64,000 nt of DNA. Origin: Lumbricus terrestris (taxonomy: Eukaryota; Annelida; Clitellata; Crassiclitellata; Lumbricidae). Positions within the stretch are counted from its first letter, which is position 1, and every line of letters begins with the position of its first letter. The position numbers and the translations under genes are program-made. Below, in pieces: positions 1-15,051 of the stretch. The notes under the pieces were generated by a model. The model had not been told where the DNA came from, did not search any database, and saw only the letters and a program-made list of their open reading frames with translations. The stretch covers positions 62,001 through 126,000 of the forward strand of contig OX457036.1 in assembly GCA_949752735.1 (NCBI GenBank), written 5' to 3'.

Positions 1-3000
1 TGCCGCAAGTTGCCGTAAGTTGCCGTATGTTGCCGTAAGTTGCCGTAAGTTGCCGTAAGTTACCGTGTATGTTGCCGTAAGTTGCCGTAAGTTGCCGTAA
101 GTTGCCGTAAGTTGCCGTAAGTTGCCGTTTAAGTTGCCGTAAGTTGTTGTAAGTTGTCGTAAATTGCCGTAAGTTGCCGTGTAAGTTGCCGTGTAAGTTG
201 CCGTGTAAGTTGCCGTAAGTTGCCGTAAGTTGCCGTAAGTTGCCGTGTAAGTTGCCGTAAGTTGCCGTAAGTTGCCTAAGGTTGCCGTAAGTTGCCGTTG
301 CCGTGTAAGCTGCCGTGTAAGTTGCCGTGTAAGTTGCCGTAAGTTGCCGTAAGTTGCCGTAATTGCCGTGTAAGTTGCCGTAAGTTGCCGTAAGTTGCCG
401 TAAGTTGCCGTGTAAGTTGCCGTAAGTTGCCGTAAGTTGCCGTAAGTTGCCGTAAGTTGCCGTAAGTTGCCGTGTATGTTGCCGTAAGTTGCCGTAATTT
501 GCCGTAAGTTTCCGTAAGTTGCCGTAAGTTGCCGTGTAAGTTGCCGTAAGTTGTCGTAAGTTGTCGTAAGTTGCCGTAAGTTGCCATAAGTTGCCGTAAG
601 TTGCCGTGTAAGTTGCCGTGTAAGTTGCCGTGTATGTTGCCGTAAGTTGCCGTAAGTTGCCGTAAGTTGCCGTGTAAGTTGCCGTAAGTTGCCGTAAGTT
701 GCCGTGTAAGTTGCCGTAAGTTGCCGTAAGTTGCCGTAAGTTGCCGTAAGTTGCCGCAAGTTGCCGTAAGTTGCCGTGTAAGTTGCCGTAAGTTGCCGTA
801 AGTTGCCGTAAGTTGCTCTAAGTTGCCGTAAGTTGCCGTAAGTTCTCGTAAGTTTTCGTAAGTTGCCGTGTAAGTTGCCGTAAGTTGCCGTAAGTTGCCG
901 TAAGTTGCCGTAAGTTGCCGTGTAAGTTGCCGTAAGCTGCCGTAATTTGCCGTAAGTTGCTTTAAGTTGCCGTAAGTTGCCGTAAGTTGCCGTAAGTTGC
1001 CGCAGGTTGCCGTAAGTTGCCGTAAGTTGCCGTAAGTTGCCGTAAGTTGCGGTAAGTTGCGGTAAGTTGCCGTAAGTTGCCGTAAGTTGCCGTAAGTTGC
1101 CGTAAGTTGCCGTAAGTTGCCGTAAGTTGCCGTGTGAGTTGCCGTAAGTTGCCTTATTTTTCCGTAAGTTGCCGTAAGTTGCCTTAAGTTGCCGTAAGTT
1201 GCCGTGTATGTTGCCGTAAGTTGCCGCAAGTTGCCGTAAGTTGCCGTAAGTTGCCGTGTAAGTTGCCGTAAGTTGCCGTAAGTTGCCGTCAGTTTCCGTA
1301 AGTTGCCGCAAGTTGCCGTAAGTTGCCGTATGTTGCCGTAAGTTGCCGTAAGTTGCCGTAAGTTACCGTGTATGTTGCCGTAAGTTGCCGATAAGTTGCC
1401 GATACGTTGCCGATAAGTTTCCGATAAGTTCCCGATATAAGTTGCCGATATAAGTTGCCAATATAAGTTGCCGATAAGTTGCCAATAAGTTGCCGAAAAG
1501 TTGCCAATAAGTTACCGATAAGTTGCCGAGAAGTTGCCGATAAGTTGCCGATGAGTTGCCGATAAGTTGCCGATAAGTTGCCCATAAGTTGCCGATATAA
1601 GTTGCCGATCAGTTGCCGATACGTTGCCGACAAGTTTCCGATAAGTTGCCGATATAAGTTGCCGAAATAAGTTGCCAATATAAGTTGCCGATAAGTTGCC
1701 GATAAGTTGCCCATAAGTTGCTGATATAAGTTGCCGATAAGTTGCCGTTATGTTGCCGATGAGTTGCCGATAAGTTGCCGATAAGTCGCCGATGAGTTGC
1801 CGATAAGTTGCCGACAAGTTGCCGATAAGTTGCCGATATAAGTTGCCGATATAAGTTGCCAATATAAGTTGCCGATAAGTTGCCGATAAGTTGCCGATAA
1901 GTTGCCAATAAGTTACCGATAAGTTGCCGAGAAGTTGCCGATAAGTTGCCGATATCAGTTGCCAATAAGTTGCCGATAAGTTGCCAATAAGTTGCCGATA
2001 AGTTGCCGATACGTTGCCGATAAGTTGCCGTAAGTTGCGGTAAGTTGCCGTGAGTTGCCGTAAGTTGCCGTAAGTTGCCGTGTTTGTTGCCGTAGGTTGC
2101 CGTAAGTTGCCGTGTCAGTTGCCGGGTAAGTTGCCGATAAGTTGCCGTAAGCTGCCGTAAGTTGCCGTAAGTTGCCGTAAGTTGCCGTAGGTTGCCGTAA
2201 GTTGCCGTAAGTTGCCGTGTAAGTTGCCGTAAGTTGCCGCAAGTTGCCGTAAGTTGCCGTGTAAGTTGCCGTAAGTTGCCGTAAGTTGCCGTAAGTTGCC
2301 GTAAGTTGCCGTAAGTTGCTCTAAGTTGCCGTAAGTTGCCGTAAGTTGCCGTAAGTTGCCGTGTAAGTTGCCGATAGTTGCCGTAAGTTGCCGTAAGTTG
2401 CCGTGTAAGTTGCCGTAAGTTGCCGCAAGTTGCCGTAAGTTGCCGTAAGTTGCCGTAAGTTGCCGTAAGTTGCCGTAAGTTGCTCTAAGTTGCCGTAAGT
2501 TGCCGTAAGTTGCCGTAAGTTCTCGCAAGTTTCCGTAAGTTGCCGTGTAAGTTGCCGTAAGTTGCCGTAAGTTGCCGTAAGTTGCCGTAAGTTGCCGTGT
2601 AAGTTGCCGTAAGCTGCCGTAATTTGCCGTAAGTTGCTCTAAGTTGCCGTAAGTTGCCGTAAGTTGCCGTAAGTTGCCGTAGGTTGCCGTAAGTTGCCGT
2701 ATGTTGCCGTAAGTTGCCGTAAGTTGCCGTAGGTTGCCGTAAGTTGCCGTAAGTTGCCGGAGGTTGCCGTAAGTTGCCGTAAGTTCCCGTAAGTTGCCGT
2801 GTAAGTTGCGGTAAGTTGCCGTGTAAGTTGCCGTAAGTTGCCGTAAGTTGCCGTAAGTTACCGTGTATGTTGCCGTAAGTTGCCGTAAGTTGCCGTAAGT
2901 TGCCGTAAGTTTCCGTGTGAGTTGCCGTAAGTTGCCTTATTTTTCCGTAAGTTGCCGTAAGTTGCCGTAAGTTGCCGAAAGTTGCCGTGTATGTTGCCGT

Positions 3001-3154
3001 AAGTTGCCGCAAGTTGCCGTAAGTTGCCGTAAGTTGCCGTAAGTTGCCTAAGGTTGCCGTAAGTTGCCGTTGCCGTGTAAGCTGCCGTGTAAGTTGCCGT
3101 GTAAGTTGCCGTAAGTTGCCGTAAGTTGCCGTAATTGCCGTGTAAGTTGCCGTA
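1..3154. repeat. 10-bp satellite array A (GTTGCCGTAA)n
   Basis: Tandem array of GTTGCCGTAA with interspersed 12-bp (GTGTAAGTTGCC), 11-bp (GATAAGTTGCC) and 13-bp variants and occasional point variants. The unit is 10 bp, so all three minus-strand frames cycle through the same stop-free 10-residue pattern while every plus frame meets TAA; the long minus ORFs are therefore a by-product of composition. The array ends abruptly at GTAA|CTCAAC near 3154. The same sequence, variants in the same order, recurs at 31875-35028. I see no gene in it. Confidence 0.97.
1385..2027. repeat. GATA-variant sub-block of the 10-bp satellite (copy 1)
   Basis: Within the array the unit changes from CCGTAAGTT to CCGATAAGTT or CCGATATAAGTT (11 and 13 bp) for about 640 bp, then reverts. 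Comparable blocks lie near 26041-26660, 29316-29961, 33259-33901 and 36651-37230, so the block marks a higher-order repeat of roughly 3.3-3.9 kb. Confidence 0.85.
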
Positions 3155-6100
3155 ACTCAACTCAACTCAACTCAACTCAACTCAACTCAACTCAACTCAG
3201 TCAACTCAACTCAGTCAACTCAACTCAACTCATCTCAACTCAAATAAACTCAACTCAACTCAACTCAACTCAACTCAACTCAACTCAACTCAACGCAACG
3301 CAACGCAACGCAACGCAACGCAACTCACTCACTCCACTCAACTCAACTCAACTCAACTCAACTCAACTCAACTCATTCAACTCAACTCAACTCAACTCAA
3401 CTCAACTCAACTCAACTCAACTCAACTCAACTCAACTCAGTCAACTCAACTCAGTCAACTCAACTCAACTCAACTCAACTCAACTCAACTCAACTCAACT
3501 CATTCAACTCAACTCAGTCAACTCAACTCAACTCAACTCAACTCAACTCAACTCAACTCAACTCAACTCAGTCAACTCAAGTCAGTCAACTCAACTCAGT
3601 CAACTCAACTCAACTCAACTCAACTCAACTCAACTCAACTCAGTCAACTCAACTCAGTCAACTCAACTCAACTCAACTCAACTCAGCTCAACTCAACTCA
3701 AATCAACTCAACTCAACTCAACTCAACTCAACTCAACTCAGTCAACTCAACTCAGTCAACTCAACTCAACTCAACTCAACTCAACTCAACTCAACTCAAC
3801 TCAACTCAACTCAACTCAACTCAACTCAACTCAGTCAACTCAACTCAGTCAACTCAACTCAACTCAACTCAACTCAACTCAACTCAACTCAGTCAACTCA
3901 ACTCAGTCAACTCAACTCAACTCAACTCAACTCAAATCAACTCAACTCAACTCAACTCAACTCAACTCAACTCAACTCAACTCAACTAAACTCAACGCAA
4001 CTCAACTAAACTCAACTCAACTCAACTCAACTCAACTCAACTCAACTCAACTCAACTCAAACCAACTCAACTCAACTCAACTCAACTCAACTCAACTCAA
4101 CTCAACTCAACTCAACTAAACTCAACTCAACTCAACTCAACTCAACTCAACTCAACTCAACTCAACTCAACTCAACTCAACTCAGTCAACTCAACTCAGT
4201 CAACTAAACTCAACTCAACTCAACTCAACTCAACTCAACTCATTCAACTCAACTCAGTCAACTCAACTCAACTCAACTCAACTCAACTCAACTCAACTCA
4301 ACTCAACTCAACTCAGTCAACTCAACTCAGTCAACTCAACTCAGTCAACTCAACTCAACTCAACTCAACTCAACTCAACTCAACTCAGTCAACTCAACTC
4401 AGTCAACTCAACTCAACTCAACTCAGCTCAACTCAACTCAAATCAACTCAACTCAACTCAACTCAACTCAACTCATTCAACTCAACTCAACTCAACTCAA
4501 CTCAACTCAACTCAACTCAACTCAACTCAACTCAGTCAACTCAACTCAGTCAACTCAACTCAACTCAACTCAACTCAACTCAAATCAACTCAACTCAACT
4601 CAACTCAACTCAACTCAACTCAACTCAACTCAACTCAGTCAACTCAACTCAGTCAACTCAACTCAACTCAACTCAATTCAACTCAACTCAACTCAACTCA
4701 ACTCAACTCAACTCAACTCAGTCAACTCAACTCAGTCAACTCAACTCAACTCAACTCAACTCAACTCAACTCAACTCAACTCAACTCAGCTCAACTCAAC
4801 TCAAATCAACTCATCTCAACTAAACTCAACTCAACTCAACTCAACTCAACTCAACTCAGTCAACTCAACTCAGTCAACTCAACTCAACTCAACTCAACTC
4901 AACTCAACTCAACTCAACTCAACTCAACTCAGTCAACTCAACTCAGTCAACTCAACTCAACTCAACTCAACTCAACTCAACTCAACTCAACTCAACTCAA
5001 CTCAACTCAACTCAACTCAGTCAACTCAACTCAGTCAACTCAACTCAACTCAACTCAACTCAAATCAACTCAACTCAACTCAACTCAACTCAACTCAACT
5101 CAACTCAACTCAACTCAACTCAACTAAACTCAACGCAACTCAACTAAACTCAACTCAACTCAACTCAACTCAACTCAACTCAACTCAACTCAACTCAACT
5201 CAACTCAAACCAACTCAACTCAACTCAACTCAACTCAACTCAACTCAACTCAACTCAACTAAACTCAACTCAACTCAACTCAACTCAACTCAACTCAACT
5301 CAACTCAACTCAACTCAACTCAACTCAGTCAACTCAACTCAGTCAACTAAACTCAACTCAACTCAACTCAACTCAACTCAACTCAACTCATTCAACTCAA
5401 CTCAGTCAACTCAACTCAACTCAACTCAACTCAACTCAACTCAACTCAGTCAACTCAACTCAGTCAACTCAACTCAGTCAACTCAACTCAACTCAACTCA
5501 ACTCAACTCAACTCAACTCAACTCAACTCAACTCAGTCAACTCAACTCAGTCAACTCAACTCAACTCAACTCAGCTCAACTCAACTCAAATCAACTCAAC
5601 TCAACTCAACTCAACTCAACTCAACTCAGTCAACTCAACTCAGTCAACTCAACTCAACTCAACGCAACGCAACGCAACGCAACTCACTCTCTCAACTCAA
5701 CTCAACTCAACTCAACTCAACTCAAACCAACTCAACTCAACTCAACTCAACTCAACTCAACTCAACTCAACTCAACTCAACTCAACTAAACTCAACTCAA
5801 CTCAACTCAACTCAACTCAACTCAACTCAACTCAACTCAACTCAACTCAACTCAACTCAACTCAACTCAACTCAGTCAACTCAACTCAGTCAACTCAACT
5901 CAACTCAACTCAACTCAACTCAACTCAAATCAACTCAACTCAACTCAACTCAACTCAACTCAACTCAGTCAACTCAACTCAGTCAACTCAACTCAACTCA
6001 ACTCAATTCAACTCAACTCAACTCAACTCAACTCAACTCAACTCAGTCAACTCAACTCAGTCAACTCAACTCAACTCAACTCAACTCAACTCAACTCAAC

Positions 6101-9100
6101 TCAACTCAACTCAACTCAGCTCAACTCAACTCAAATCAACTCAACTCAACTCAACTCAACTCAACTCAACTCAACTCAACTCAGTCAACTCAACTCAGTC
6201 AACTCAACTCAACTCAACTCAACTCAACTCAACTCAACTCAACTCAGTCAACTCAACTCAGTCAACTCAACTCAACTCAACTCAACTCAACTCAACTCAA
6301 CTCAGTCAACTCAACTCAGTCAACTCAACTCAACTCAACTCAACTCAAATCAACTCAACTCAACTCAACTCAACTCAACTCAACTCAACTCAACTCAATT
6401 CAACTCAACTCAGTCAACTCAACTCAGTCAACTCAACTCAACTCAACTCAACTCAACTCAACTCAACTCAGTCAACTCAACTCAGTCAACTCAACTCAAC
6501 TCATCTCAACTCAACTCAACTCAACTCAACTCAACTCATTCAACTCAACTCAGTTAACTCAACTCAACTCAACTCAACTCAACTCAACTCAACTCAGTCA
6601 ACTCAACTCAGTCAACTCAACTCAGTCAACTCAACTCAACTCAACTCAACTCAACTCAGTCAACTCAACTCAGTCAACTCAACTCAGTCAACTCAACTCA
6701 ACTCAACTCAACTCAACTCAACTCAACTCAACTCAACTCAACTCAGTCAACTCAACTCAGTCAACTCAACTCAACTCAACTCAACTCAACTCAACTCAAC
6801 TCAGTCAACTCAACTCAGTCAACTCAACTCAACTCATCTCAACTCAAATAAACTCAACTCAACTCAACTCAACTCAACTCAACTCAACTCAACTCAACTC
6901 AACGCAACGCAACGCAACGCAACGCAACGCAACTCACTCACTCCACTCAACTCAACTCAACTCAACTCAACTCAACTCAACTCAACTCATTCAACTCAAC
7001 TCAACTCAACTCAACTCAACTCAACTCAACTCAACTCAACTCAACTCAACTCAGTCAACTCAACTCAGTCAACTCAACTCAACTCAACTCAACTCAACTC
7101 AACTCAACTCAACTCATTCAACTCAACTCAGTCAACTCAACTCAACTCAACTCAACTCAACTCAACTCAACTCAACTCAGTCAACTCAAGTCAGTCAACT
7201 CAACTCAGTCAACTCAACTCAACTCAACTCAACTCAACTCAACTCAACTCAGTCAACTCAACTCAGTCAACTCAACTCAACTCAACTCAACTCAGCTCAA
7301 CTCAACTCAAATCAACTCAACTCAACTCAACTCAACTCAACTCAACTCAGTCAACTCAACTCAGTCAACTCAACTCAACTCAACTCAACTCAACTCAACT
7401 CAACTCAACTCAACTCAACTCAACTCAACTCAACTCAACTCAGTCAACTCAACTCAGTCAACTCAACTCAACTCAACTCAACTCAACTCAACTCAACTCA
7501 GTCAACTCAACTCAGTCAACTCAACTCAACTCAACTCAACTCAAATCAACTCAACTCAACTCAACTCAACTCAACTCAACTCAACTCAACTAAACTCAAC
7601 GCAACTCAACTAAACTCAACTCAACTCAACTCAACTCAACTCAACTCAACTCAACTCAACTCAACTCAAACCAACTCAACTCAACTCAACTCAACTCAAC
7701 TCAACTCAACTCAACTCAACTCAACTCAACTCAACTAAACTCAACTCAACTCAACTCAACTCAACTCAACTCAACTCAACTCAACTCAACTCAACTCAAC
7801 TCAGTCAACTCAACTCAGTCAACTAAACTCAACTCAACTCAACTCAACTCAACTCATTCAACTCAACTCAGTCAACTCAACTCAACTCAACTCAACTCAA
7901 CTCAACTCAACTCAACTCAACTCAGTCAACTCAACTCAGTCAACTCAACTCAGTCAACTCAACTCAACTCAACTCAACTCAACTCAACTCAACTCAGTCA
8001 ACTCAACTCAGTCAACTCAACTCAACTCAACTCAGCTCAACTCAACTCAAATCAACTCAACTCAACTCAACTCAACTCAACTCATTCAACTCAACTCAAC
8101 TCAACTCAACTCAACTCAACTCAACTCAACTCAGTCAACTCAACTCAGTCAACTCAACTCAACTCAACTCAACTCAACTCAAATCAACTCAACTCAACTC
8201 AACTCAACTCAACTCAACTCAACTCAACTCAACTCAACTCAGTCAACTCAACTCAGTCAACTCAACTCAACTCAACTCAATTCAACTCAACTCAACTCAA
8301 CTCAACTCAACTCAACTCAACTCAGTCAACTCAACTCAGTCAACTCAACTCAACTCAACTCAACTCAACTCATCTCAACTCAACTCAACTCAGCTCAACT
8401 CAACTCAAATCAACTCATCTCAACTAAACTCAACTCAACTCAACTCAACTCAACTCAACTCAGTCAACTCAACTCAGTCAACTCAACTCAACTCAACTCA
8501 ACTCAACTCAACTCAACTCAACTCAACTCAGTCAACTCAACTCAGTCAACTCAACTCAACTCAACTCAACTCAACTCAACTCAACTCAGTCAACTCAACT
8601 CAGTCAACTCAACTCAACTCAACTCAACTCAAATCAACTCAACTAAACTCAACTCAACTCAACTCAACTCAACTCAACTCAACTAAACTCAACGCAACTC
8701 AACTAAACTCAACTCAACTCAACTCAACTCAACTCAACTCAACTCAACTCAACTCAACTCAAACCAACTCAACTCAACTCAACTCAACTCAACTCAACTC
8801 AACTCAACTCAACTCAACTAAACTCAACTCAACTCAACTCAACTCAACTCAACTCAACTCAACTCAACTCAACTCAACTCAACTCAGTCAACTCAACTCA
8901 GTCAACTAAACTCAACTCAACTCAACTCAACTCAACTCAACTCAACTCATTCAACTCAACTCAGTCAACTCAACTCAACTCAACTCAACTCAACTCAACT
9001 CAACTCAGTCAACTCAACTCAGTCAACTCAACTCAGTCAACTCAACTCAACTCAACTCAACTCAACTCAACTCAACTCAACTCAACTCAACTCAGTCAAC

Positions 9101-12100
9101 TCAACTCAGTCAACTCAACTCAACTCAACTCAGCTCAACTCAACTCAAATCAACTCAACTCAACTCAACTCAACTCAACTCAACTCAGTCAACTCAACTC
9201 AGTCAACTCAACTCAACTCAACGCAACGCAACGCAACGCAACTCACTCTCTCAACTCAACTCAACTCAACTCAATTCAACTCAACTCAACTCAACTCAAC
9301 TCAACTCAACTCAACTCAACGCAACGCAACGCAACGCAACGCAACGCAACGCAACTCACTCAACTCAACTCAACTCAACTCAAATCAACTCAACTCAACT
9401 CAACTCAACTCAACTCAACGCAACGCAACGCAACGCAACGCAACGCAACGCAACTCACTCACTCCACTCAACTCAACTCAACTCAACTCAACTCAACTCA
9501 TTCAACTCAACTCAACTCAACTCAACTCAACTCAACTCAACTCAACTCAACTCAACTCAACTCAACTCAACTCAGTCAACTCAACTCAGTCAACTCAACT
9601 CAACTCAACTCAACTCAACTCAACTCAACTCAACTCAACTCATTCAACTCAACTCAGTCAACTCAACTCAACTCAACTCAACTCAACTCAACTCAACTCA
9701 ACTCAGTCAACTCAACTCAGTCAACTCAACTCAGTCAACTCAACTCAACTCAACTCAACTCAACTCAACTCAACTCAACTCAACTCAGTCAACTCAACTC
9801 AGTCAACTCAACTCAACTCAACTCAGCTCAACTCAACTCAACTCAACTCAACTCAACTCAACTCAGTCAACTCAACTCAGTCAACTCAACTCAACTCAAC
9901 TCGACTCAGCTCAACTCAACTCAAATCAACTCAACTCAACTCAACTCAACTCAACTCAACTCAACTCAGTCAACTCAACTCAGTCAACTCAACTCAACTC
10001 AACTCAACTCAGCTCAACTCAACTCAAATCAACTCAACTCAACTCAATTCAACTCAACTCAGTCAACTCAACTCAGTCAACTCAACTCAACTCAACTCAA
10101 CTCAACTCAACTCAACTCAGTCAACTCAACTCAGTCAACTCAACTCAACTCATCTCAACTCAACTCAACTCAACTCAACTCAACTCAACTCAACTCATTC
10201 AACTCAACTCAGTCAACTCAACTCAACTCAACTCAACTCAACTCAACTCAACTCAACTCAGTCAACTCAACTCAGTCAACTCAACTCAGTCAACTCAACT
10301 CAACTCAACTCAACTCAACTCAACTCAACTCCACTCAGTCAACTCAACTCAGTCAACTCAACTCACCTCAACTCAACTCAGCTCAACTCAACTCAACTCA
10401 ACTCAACTCAACTCAACTCAACTCATTCAACTCAACTCAGTCAACTCAACTCAACTCAACTCAACTCAACTCAACTCAACTCAGTCAACTCAACTCAGTC
10501 AACTCAACTCAGTCAACTCAACTCAACTCAACTCAACTCAACTCAACTCAACTCAACTCAGTCAACTCAACTCAGTCAACTCAACTCAACTCAACTCAAC
10601 TCAACTCAGCTCAACTCAACTCAAATCAACTCAACTCAACTCAACTCAACTCAACTCAACTCAACTCAGTCAACTCAACTCAGTCAACTCAACTCAACTC
10701 AACTCAACTCAACTCAACTCAACTCAACTCAATTCAACTCAACTCAGTCAACTCAACTCAGTCAACTCAACTCAACTCAACTCAACTCAACTCAACACAA
10801 CTCAACTCAACTCAACTCAGTCAACTCAACTCAGTCAACTCAACTCAACTCATCTCAACTCAATTCAACTCAACTCAACTCAACTCAACTCAACTCAAAT
10901 CAACTCAGTCAACTCAACTCAGTCAACTCAACTCAACTCAACTCAACTCAACTCAACTCAACTCAACTCAACTCAGTCAACTCAACTCAGTCAACTCAAC
11001 TCAACTCAACTCAACTCAACTCAACTCAACGCAACGCAACGCAACGCAACGCAACGCAACTCAATCAACTCAACTCAACTCAACTCAACTCAACTCAACT
11101 CAACGCAACGCAACGCAACGCAACGCAACGCAACTCACTCACTCCACTCAACTCAACTCAACTCAACTCAACTCAACTCAACTCAACTCAACTCAACTCA
11201 TTCAACTCAACTCAGTCAACTCAACTCAACTCAACTCAACTCAACTCAACTCAACTCAACTCAGTCAACTCAACTCAGTCAACTCAACTCAGTCAACTCA
11301 ACTCAACTCAACTCAACTCAACTCAACTCAACTCAGTCAACTCAACTCAGTCAACTCAACTCAACTCAACTCAACTCAGCTCAACTCAACTCAAATCAAC
11401 TCAACTCAACTCAACTCAACTCAACTCAGTCAACTCAACTCAGTCAACTCAACTCAACTCAACTCAACTCAACTCAACTCAACTCAACTCAACTCAACTC
11501 AACCCAACTCAACTCAACTCAGTCAACTCAACTCAGTCAACTCAACTCAACTCAACTCAACTCAACTCAACTCAACTCAGTCAACTCAACTCAGTCAACT
11601 CATCTCAACTCATCTCAACTCAAATCAACTCAACTCAACTCAACTCAACTCAACTCAACTCAACTCAACTCAACTCAACTCAACTCAACTCAACTCAACT
11701 CTTTCAACTCAACTCAGTCAACTCAACTCAGTCAACTCAACTCAACTCAACTCAACTCAACTCAGTCAACTCAACTCAGTCAACTCAACTCAACTCAACT
11801 CAACTCAAATCAACTCAACTCAACTCAACTCAACTCAACTCAACTCAACTCAACTAAACTCAACGCAACTCAACTAAACTCAACTCAACTCAACTCAACT
11901 CAACTCAACTCAACTCAACTCAACTCAACTCAAACCAACTCAACTCAACTCAACTCAACTCAACTCAACTCAACTCAACTCAACTAAACTCAACTCAACT
12001 CAACTCAACTCAACTCAACTCAACTCAACTCAACTCAACTCAGTCAACTCAACTCAGTCAACTAAACTCAACTCAACTCAACTCAACTCAACTCAACTCA

Positions 12101-15051
12101 ACTCATTCAACTCAACTCAGTCAACTCAACTCAACTCAACTCAACTCAACTCAACTCAACTCAGTCAACTCAACTCAGTCAACTCAACTCAGTCAACTCA
12201 ACTCAACTCAACTCAACTCAACTCAACTCAACTCAACTCAACTCAACTCAACTCAGTCAACTCAACTCAGTCAACTCAACTCAACTCAACTCAGCTCAAC
12301 TCAACTCAAATCAACTCAACTCAACTCAACTCAACTCAACTCAACTCAACTCAGTCAACTCAACTCAGTCAACTCAACTCAACTCAACGCAACGCAACGC
12401 AACGCAACTCACTCTCTCAACTCAACTCAACTCAACTCAATTCAACTCAACTCAACTCAACTCAACTCAACTCAACTCAACGCAACGCAACGCAACGCAA
12501 CGCAACGCAACGCAACTCACTCAACTCAACTCAACTCAACTCAAATCAACTCAACTCAACTCAACTCAACTCAACTCAACTCAACGCAACGCAACGCAAC
12601 GCAACGCAACGCAACTCACTCACTCAACTCAACTCAACTCAACTCAACTCAACTCAACTCAACTCATTCAACTCAACTCAACTCAACTCAACTCAACTCA
12701 ACTCAACTCAACTCAACTCAACTCAGTCAACTCAACTCAGTCAACTCAACTCAACTCAACTCAACTCAACTCAACTCAACTCAACTCAACTCATTCAACT
12801 CAACTCAGTCAACTCAACTCAACTCAACTCAACTCAACTCAACTCAACTCAACTCAACTCAACTCAGTCAACTCAACTCAGTCAACTCAACTCAGTCAAC
12901 TCAACTCAACTCAACTCAACTCAACTCAACTCAACTCAACTCAACTCAGTCAACTCAACTCAGTCAACTCAACTCAACTCAACTCAGCTCAACTCAACTC
13001 AACTCAACTCAACTCAACTCAGTCAACTCAACTCAGTCAACTCAACTCAACTCAACTCGACTCAGCTCAACTCAACTCAAATCAACTCAACTCAACTCAA
13101 CTCAACTCAACTCAACTCAGTCAACTCAACTCAGTCAACTCAACTCAACTCAACTCAACTCAACTCAACTCAACTCAACTCAATTCAACTCAACTCAGTC
13201 AACTCAACTCAGTCAACTCAACTCAACTCAACTCAACTCAACTCAACTCAGTCAACTCAACTCAGTCAACTCAACTCAACTCATCTCAACTCAACTCAAC
13301 TCAACTCAACTCAACTCAACTCATTCAACTCAACTCAGTCAACTCAACTCAACTCAACTCAACTCAACTCAACTCAACTCAACTCAACTCAACTCAGTCA
13401 ACTCAACTCAGTCAACTCAACTCAGTCAACTCAACTCAACTCAACTCAACTCAACTCAACTCAACTCAACTCAACTCAGTCAACTCAACTCAGTCAACTC
13501 AACTCAACTCAACTCAACTCAGCTCAACTCAACTCAACTCAACTCAACTCAACTCAACTCAACTCAACTCATTCAACTCAACTCAGTCAACTCAACTCAA
13601 CTCAACTCAACTCAACTCAACTCAACTCAACTCAGTCAACTCAACTCAGTCAACTCAACTCAGTCAACTCAACTCAACTCAACTCAACTCAACTCAACTC
13701 AACTCAGTCAACTCAACTCAGTCAACTCAACTCAACTCAACTCAACTCAGCTCAACTCAACTCAAATCAACTCAACTCAACTCAACTCAACTCAACTCAA
13801 CTCAACTCAACTCGGTCAACTCAACTCAGTCAACTCAACTCAACTCAACTCAACTCAACTCAATTCAACTCAACTCAGTCAACTCAACTCAGTCAACTCA
13901 ACTCAACTCAACTCAACTCAACACAACTCAACTCAACTCAACTCAGTCAACTCAACTCAGTCAACTCAACTCAACTCATCTCAACTCAATTCAACTCAAC
14001 TCAACTCAACTCAACTCAACTCAACTCAAATCAACTCAGTCAACTCAACTCAGTCAACTCAACTCAACTCAACTCAACTCAACTCAACTCAACTCAACTC
14101 AACTCAGTCAACTCAACTCAGTCAACTCAACTCAACTCAACTCAACTCAACTCAACTCAACGCAACGCAACGCAACGCAACGCAACTCACTCTCTCAACT
14201 CAACTCAACTCAACTCAATTCAACTCAACTCAACTCAACTCAACTCAACTCAACTCAACTCAACTCAACTCAACTCAACGCAACGCAACGCAACGCAACG
14301 CAACGCAACGCAACTCACTCAACTCAACTCAACTCAACTCAACTCAACTCAACGCAACGCAACGCAACGCAACGCAACGCAACGCAACTCACTCTCTCCA
14401 CTCAACTCAACTCAACTCAACTCAACTCAACTCAACTCAACTCAACTCATTCAACTCAACTCAGTCAACTCAACTCAACTCAACTCAACTCAACTCAACT
14501 CAACTCAGTCAACTCAACTCAGTCAACTCAACTCAGTCAACTCAACTCAACTCAACTCAACTCAACTCAACTCAGTCAACTCAACTCAGTCAACTCAACT
14601 CAACTCAACTCAACTCAGCTCAACTCAACTCAAATCAACTCAACTCAACTCAACTCAACTCAACTCAACTCAGTCAACTCAACTCAGTCAACTCAACTCA
14701 ACTCAACTCAACTCAACTCAACTCAACTCAACTCAACTCAACCCAACTCAACTCAACTCAGTCAACTCAACTCAGTCAACTCAACTCAACTCAACTCAAC
14801 TCAACTCAACTCAGTCAACTCAACTCAGTCAACTCATCTCAACTCATCTCAACTCAAATCAACTCAACTCAACTCAACTCAACTCAACTCAACTCAACTC
14901 AACTCAACTCAACGCAACGCAACGCAACGCAACGCAACTCACTGACTCCACTCAACTCAACTCAACTCAACTCAACTCAACTCAACTCAACTCATTCAAC
15001 TCAACTCAACTCAACTCAACTCAACTCAACTCAACTCAACTCAACTCAACT
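3155..15051. repeat. pentamer satellite (ACTCA)n, left arm
   Basis: Almost 12 kb of ACTCA pentamers, punctuated by paired GTCA tetramers (CTCAGTCAACTCAACTCAGTCA) every 50-80 bp, by single-base variants (AAATC, CATTC, CTAAA), and by blocks of CAACG pentamers that usually end in CACTCACTCC or CACTCTCTC. Larger blocks recur: the CACTCACTCC marker at 3322 returns at 6931, and the CTAAACTCAACG marker at about 3986 and 5125 returns at about 7590 and 8683. This gives a higher-order unit near 3.6 kb. No coding potential or RNA gene is visible. Confidence 0.97.

Noticed and set aside
276..3012. Long minus-strand frames encoding repeats of GNLRQLTATY across the 10-bp satellite (also throughout 25353-41905)
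   Set aside because: A 10-bp unit with no stop in any minus frame must give long open frames; frames overlap one another, change with every length variant and have no gene context.
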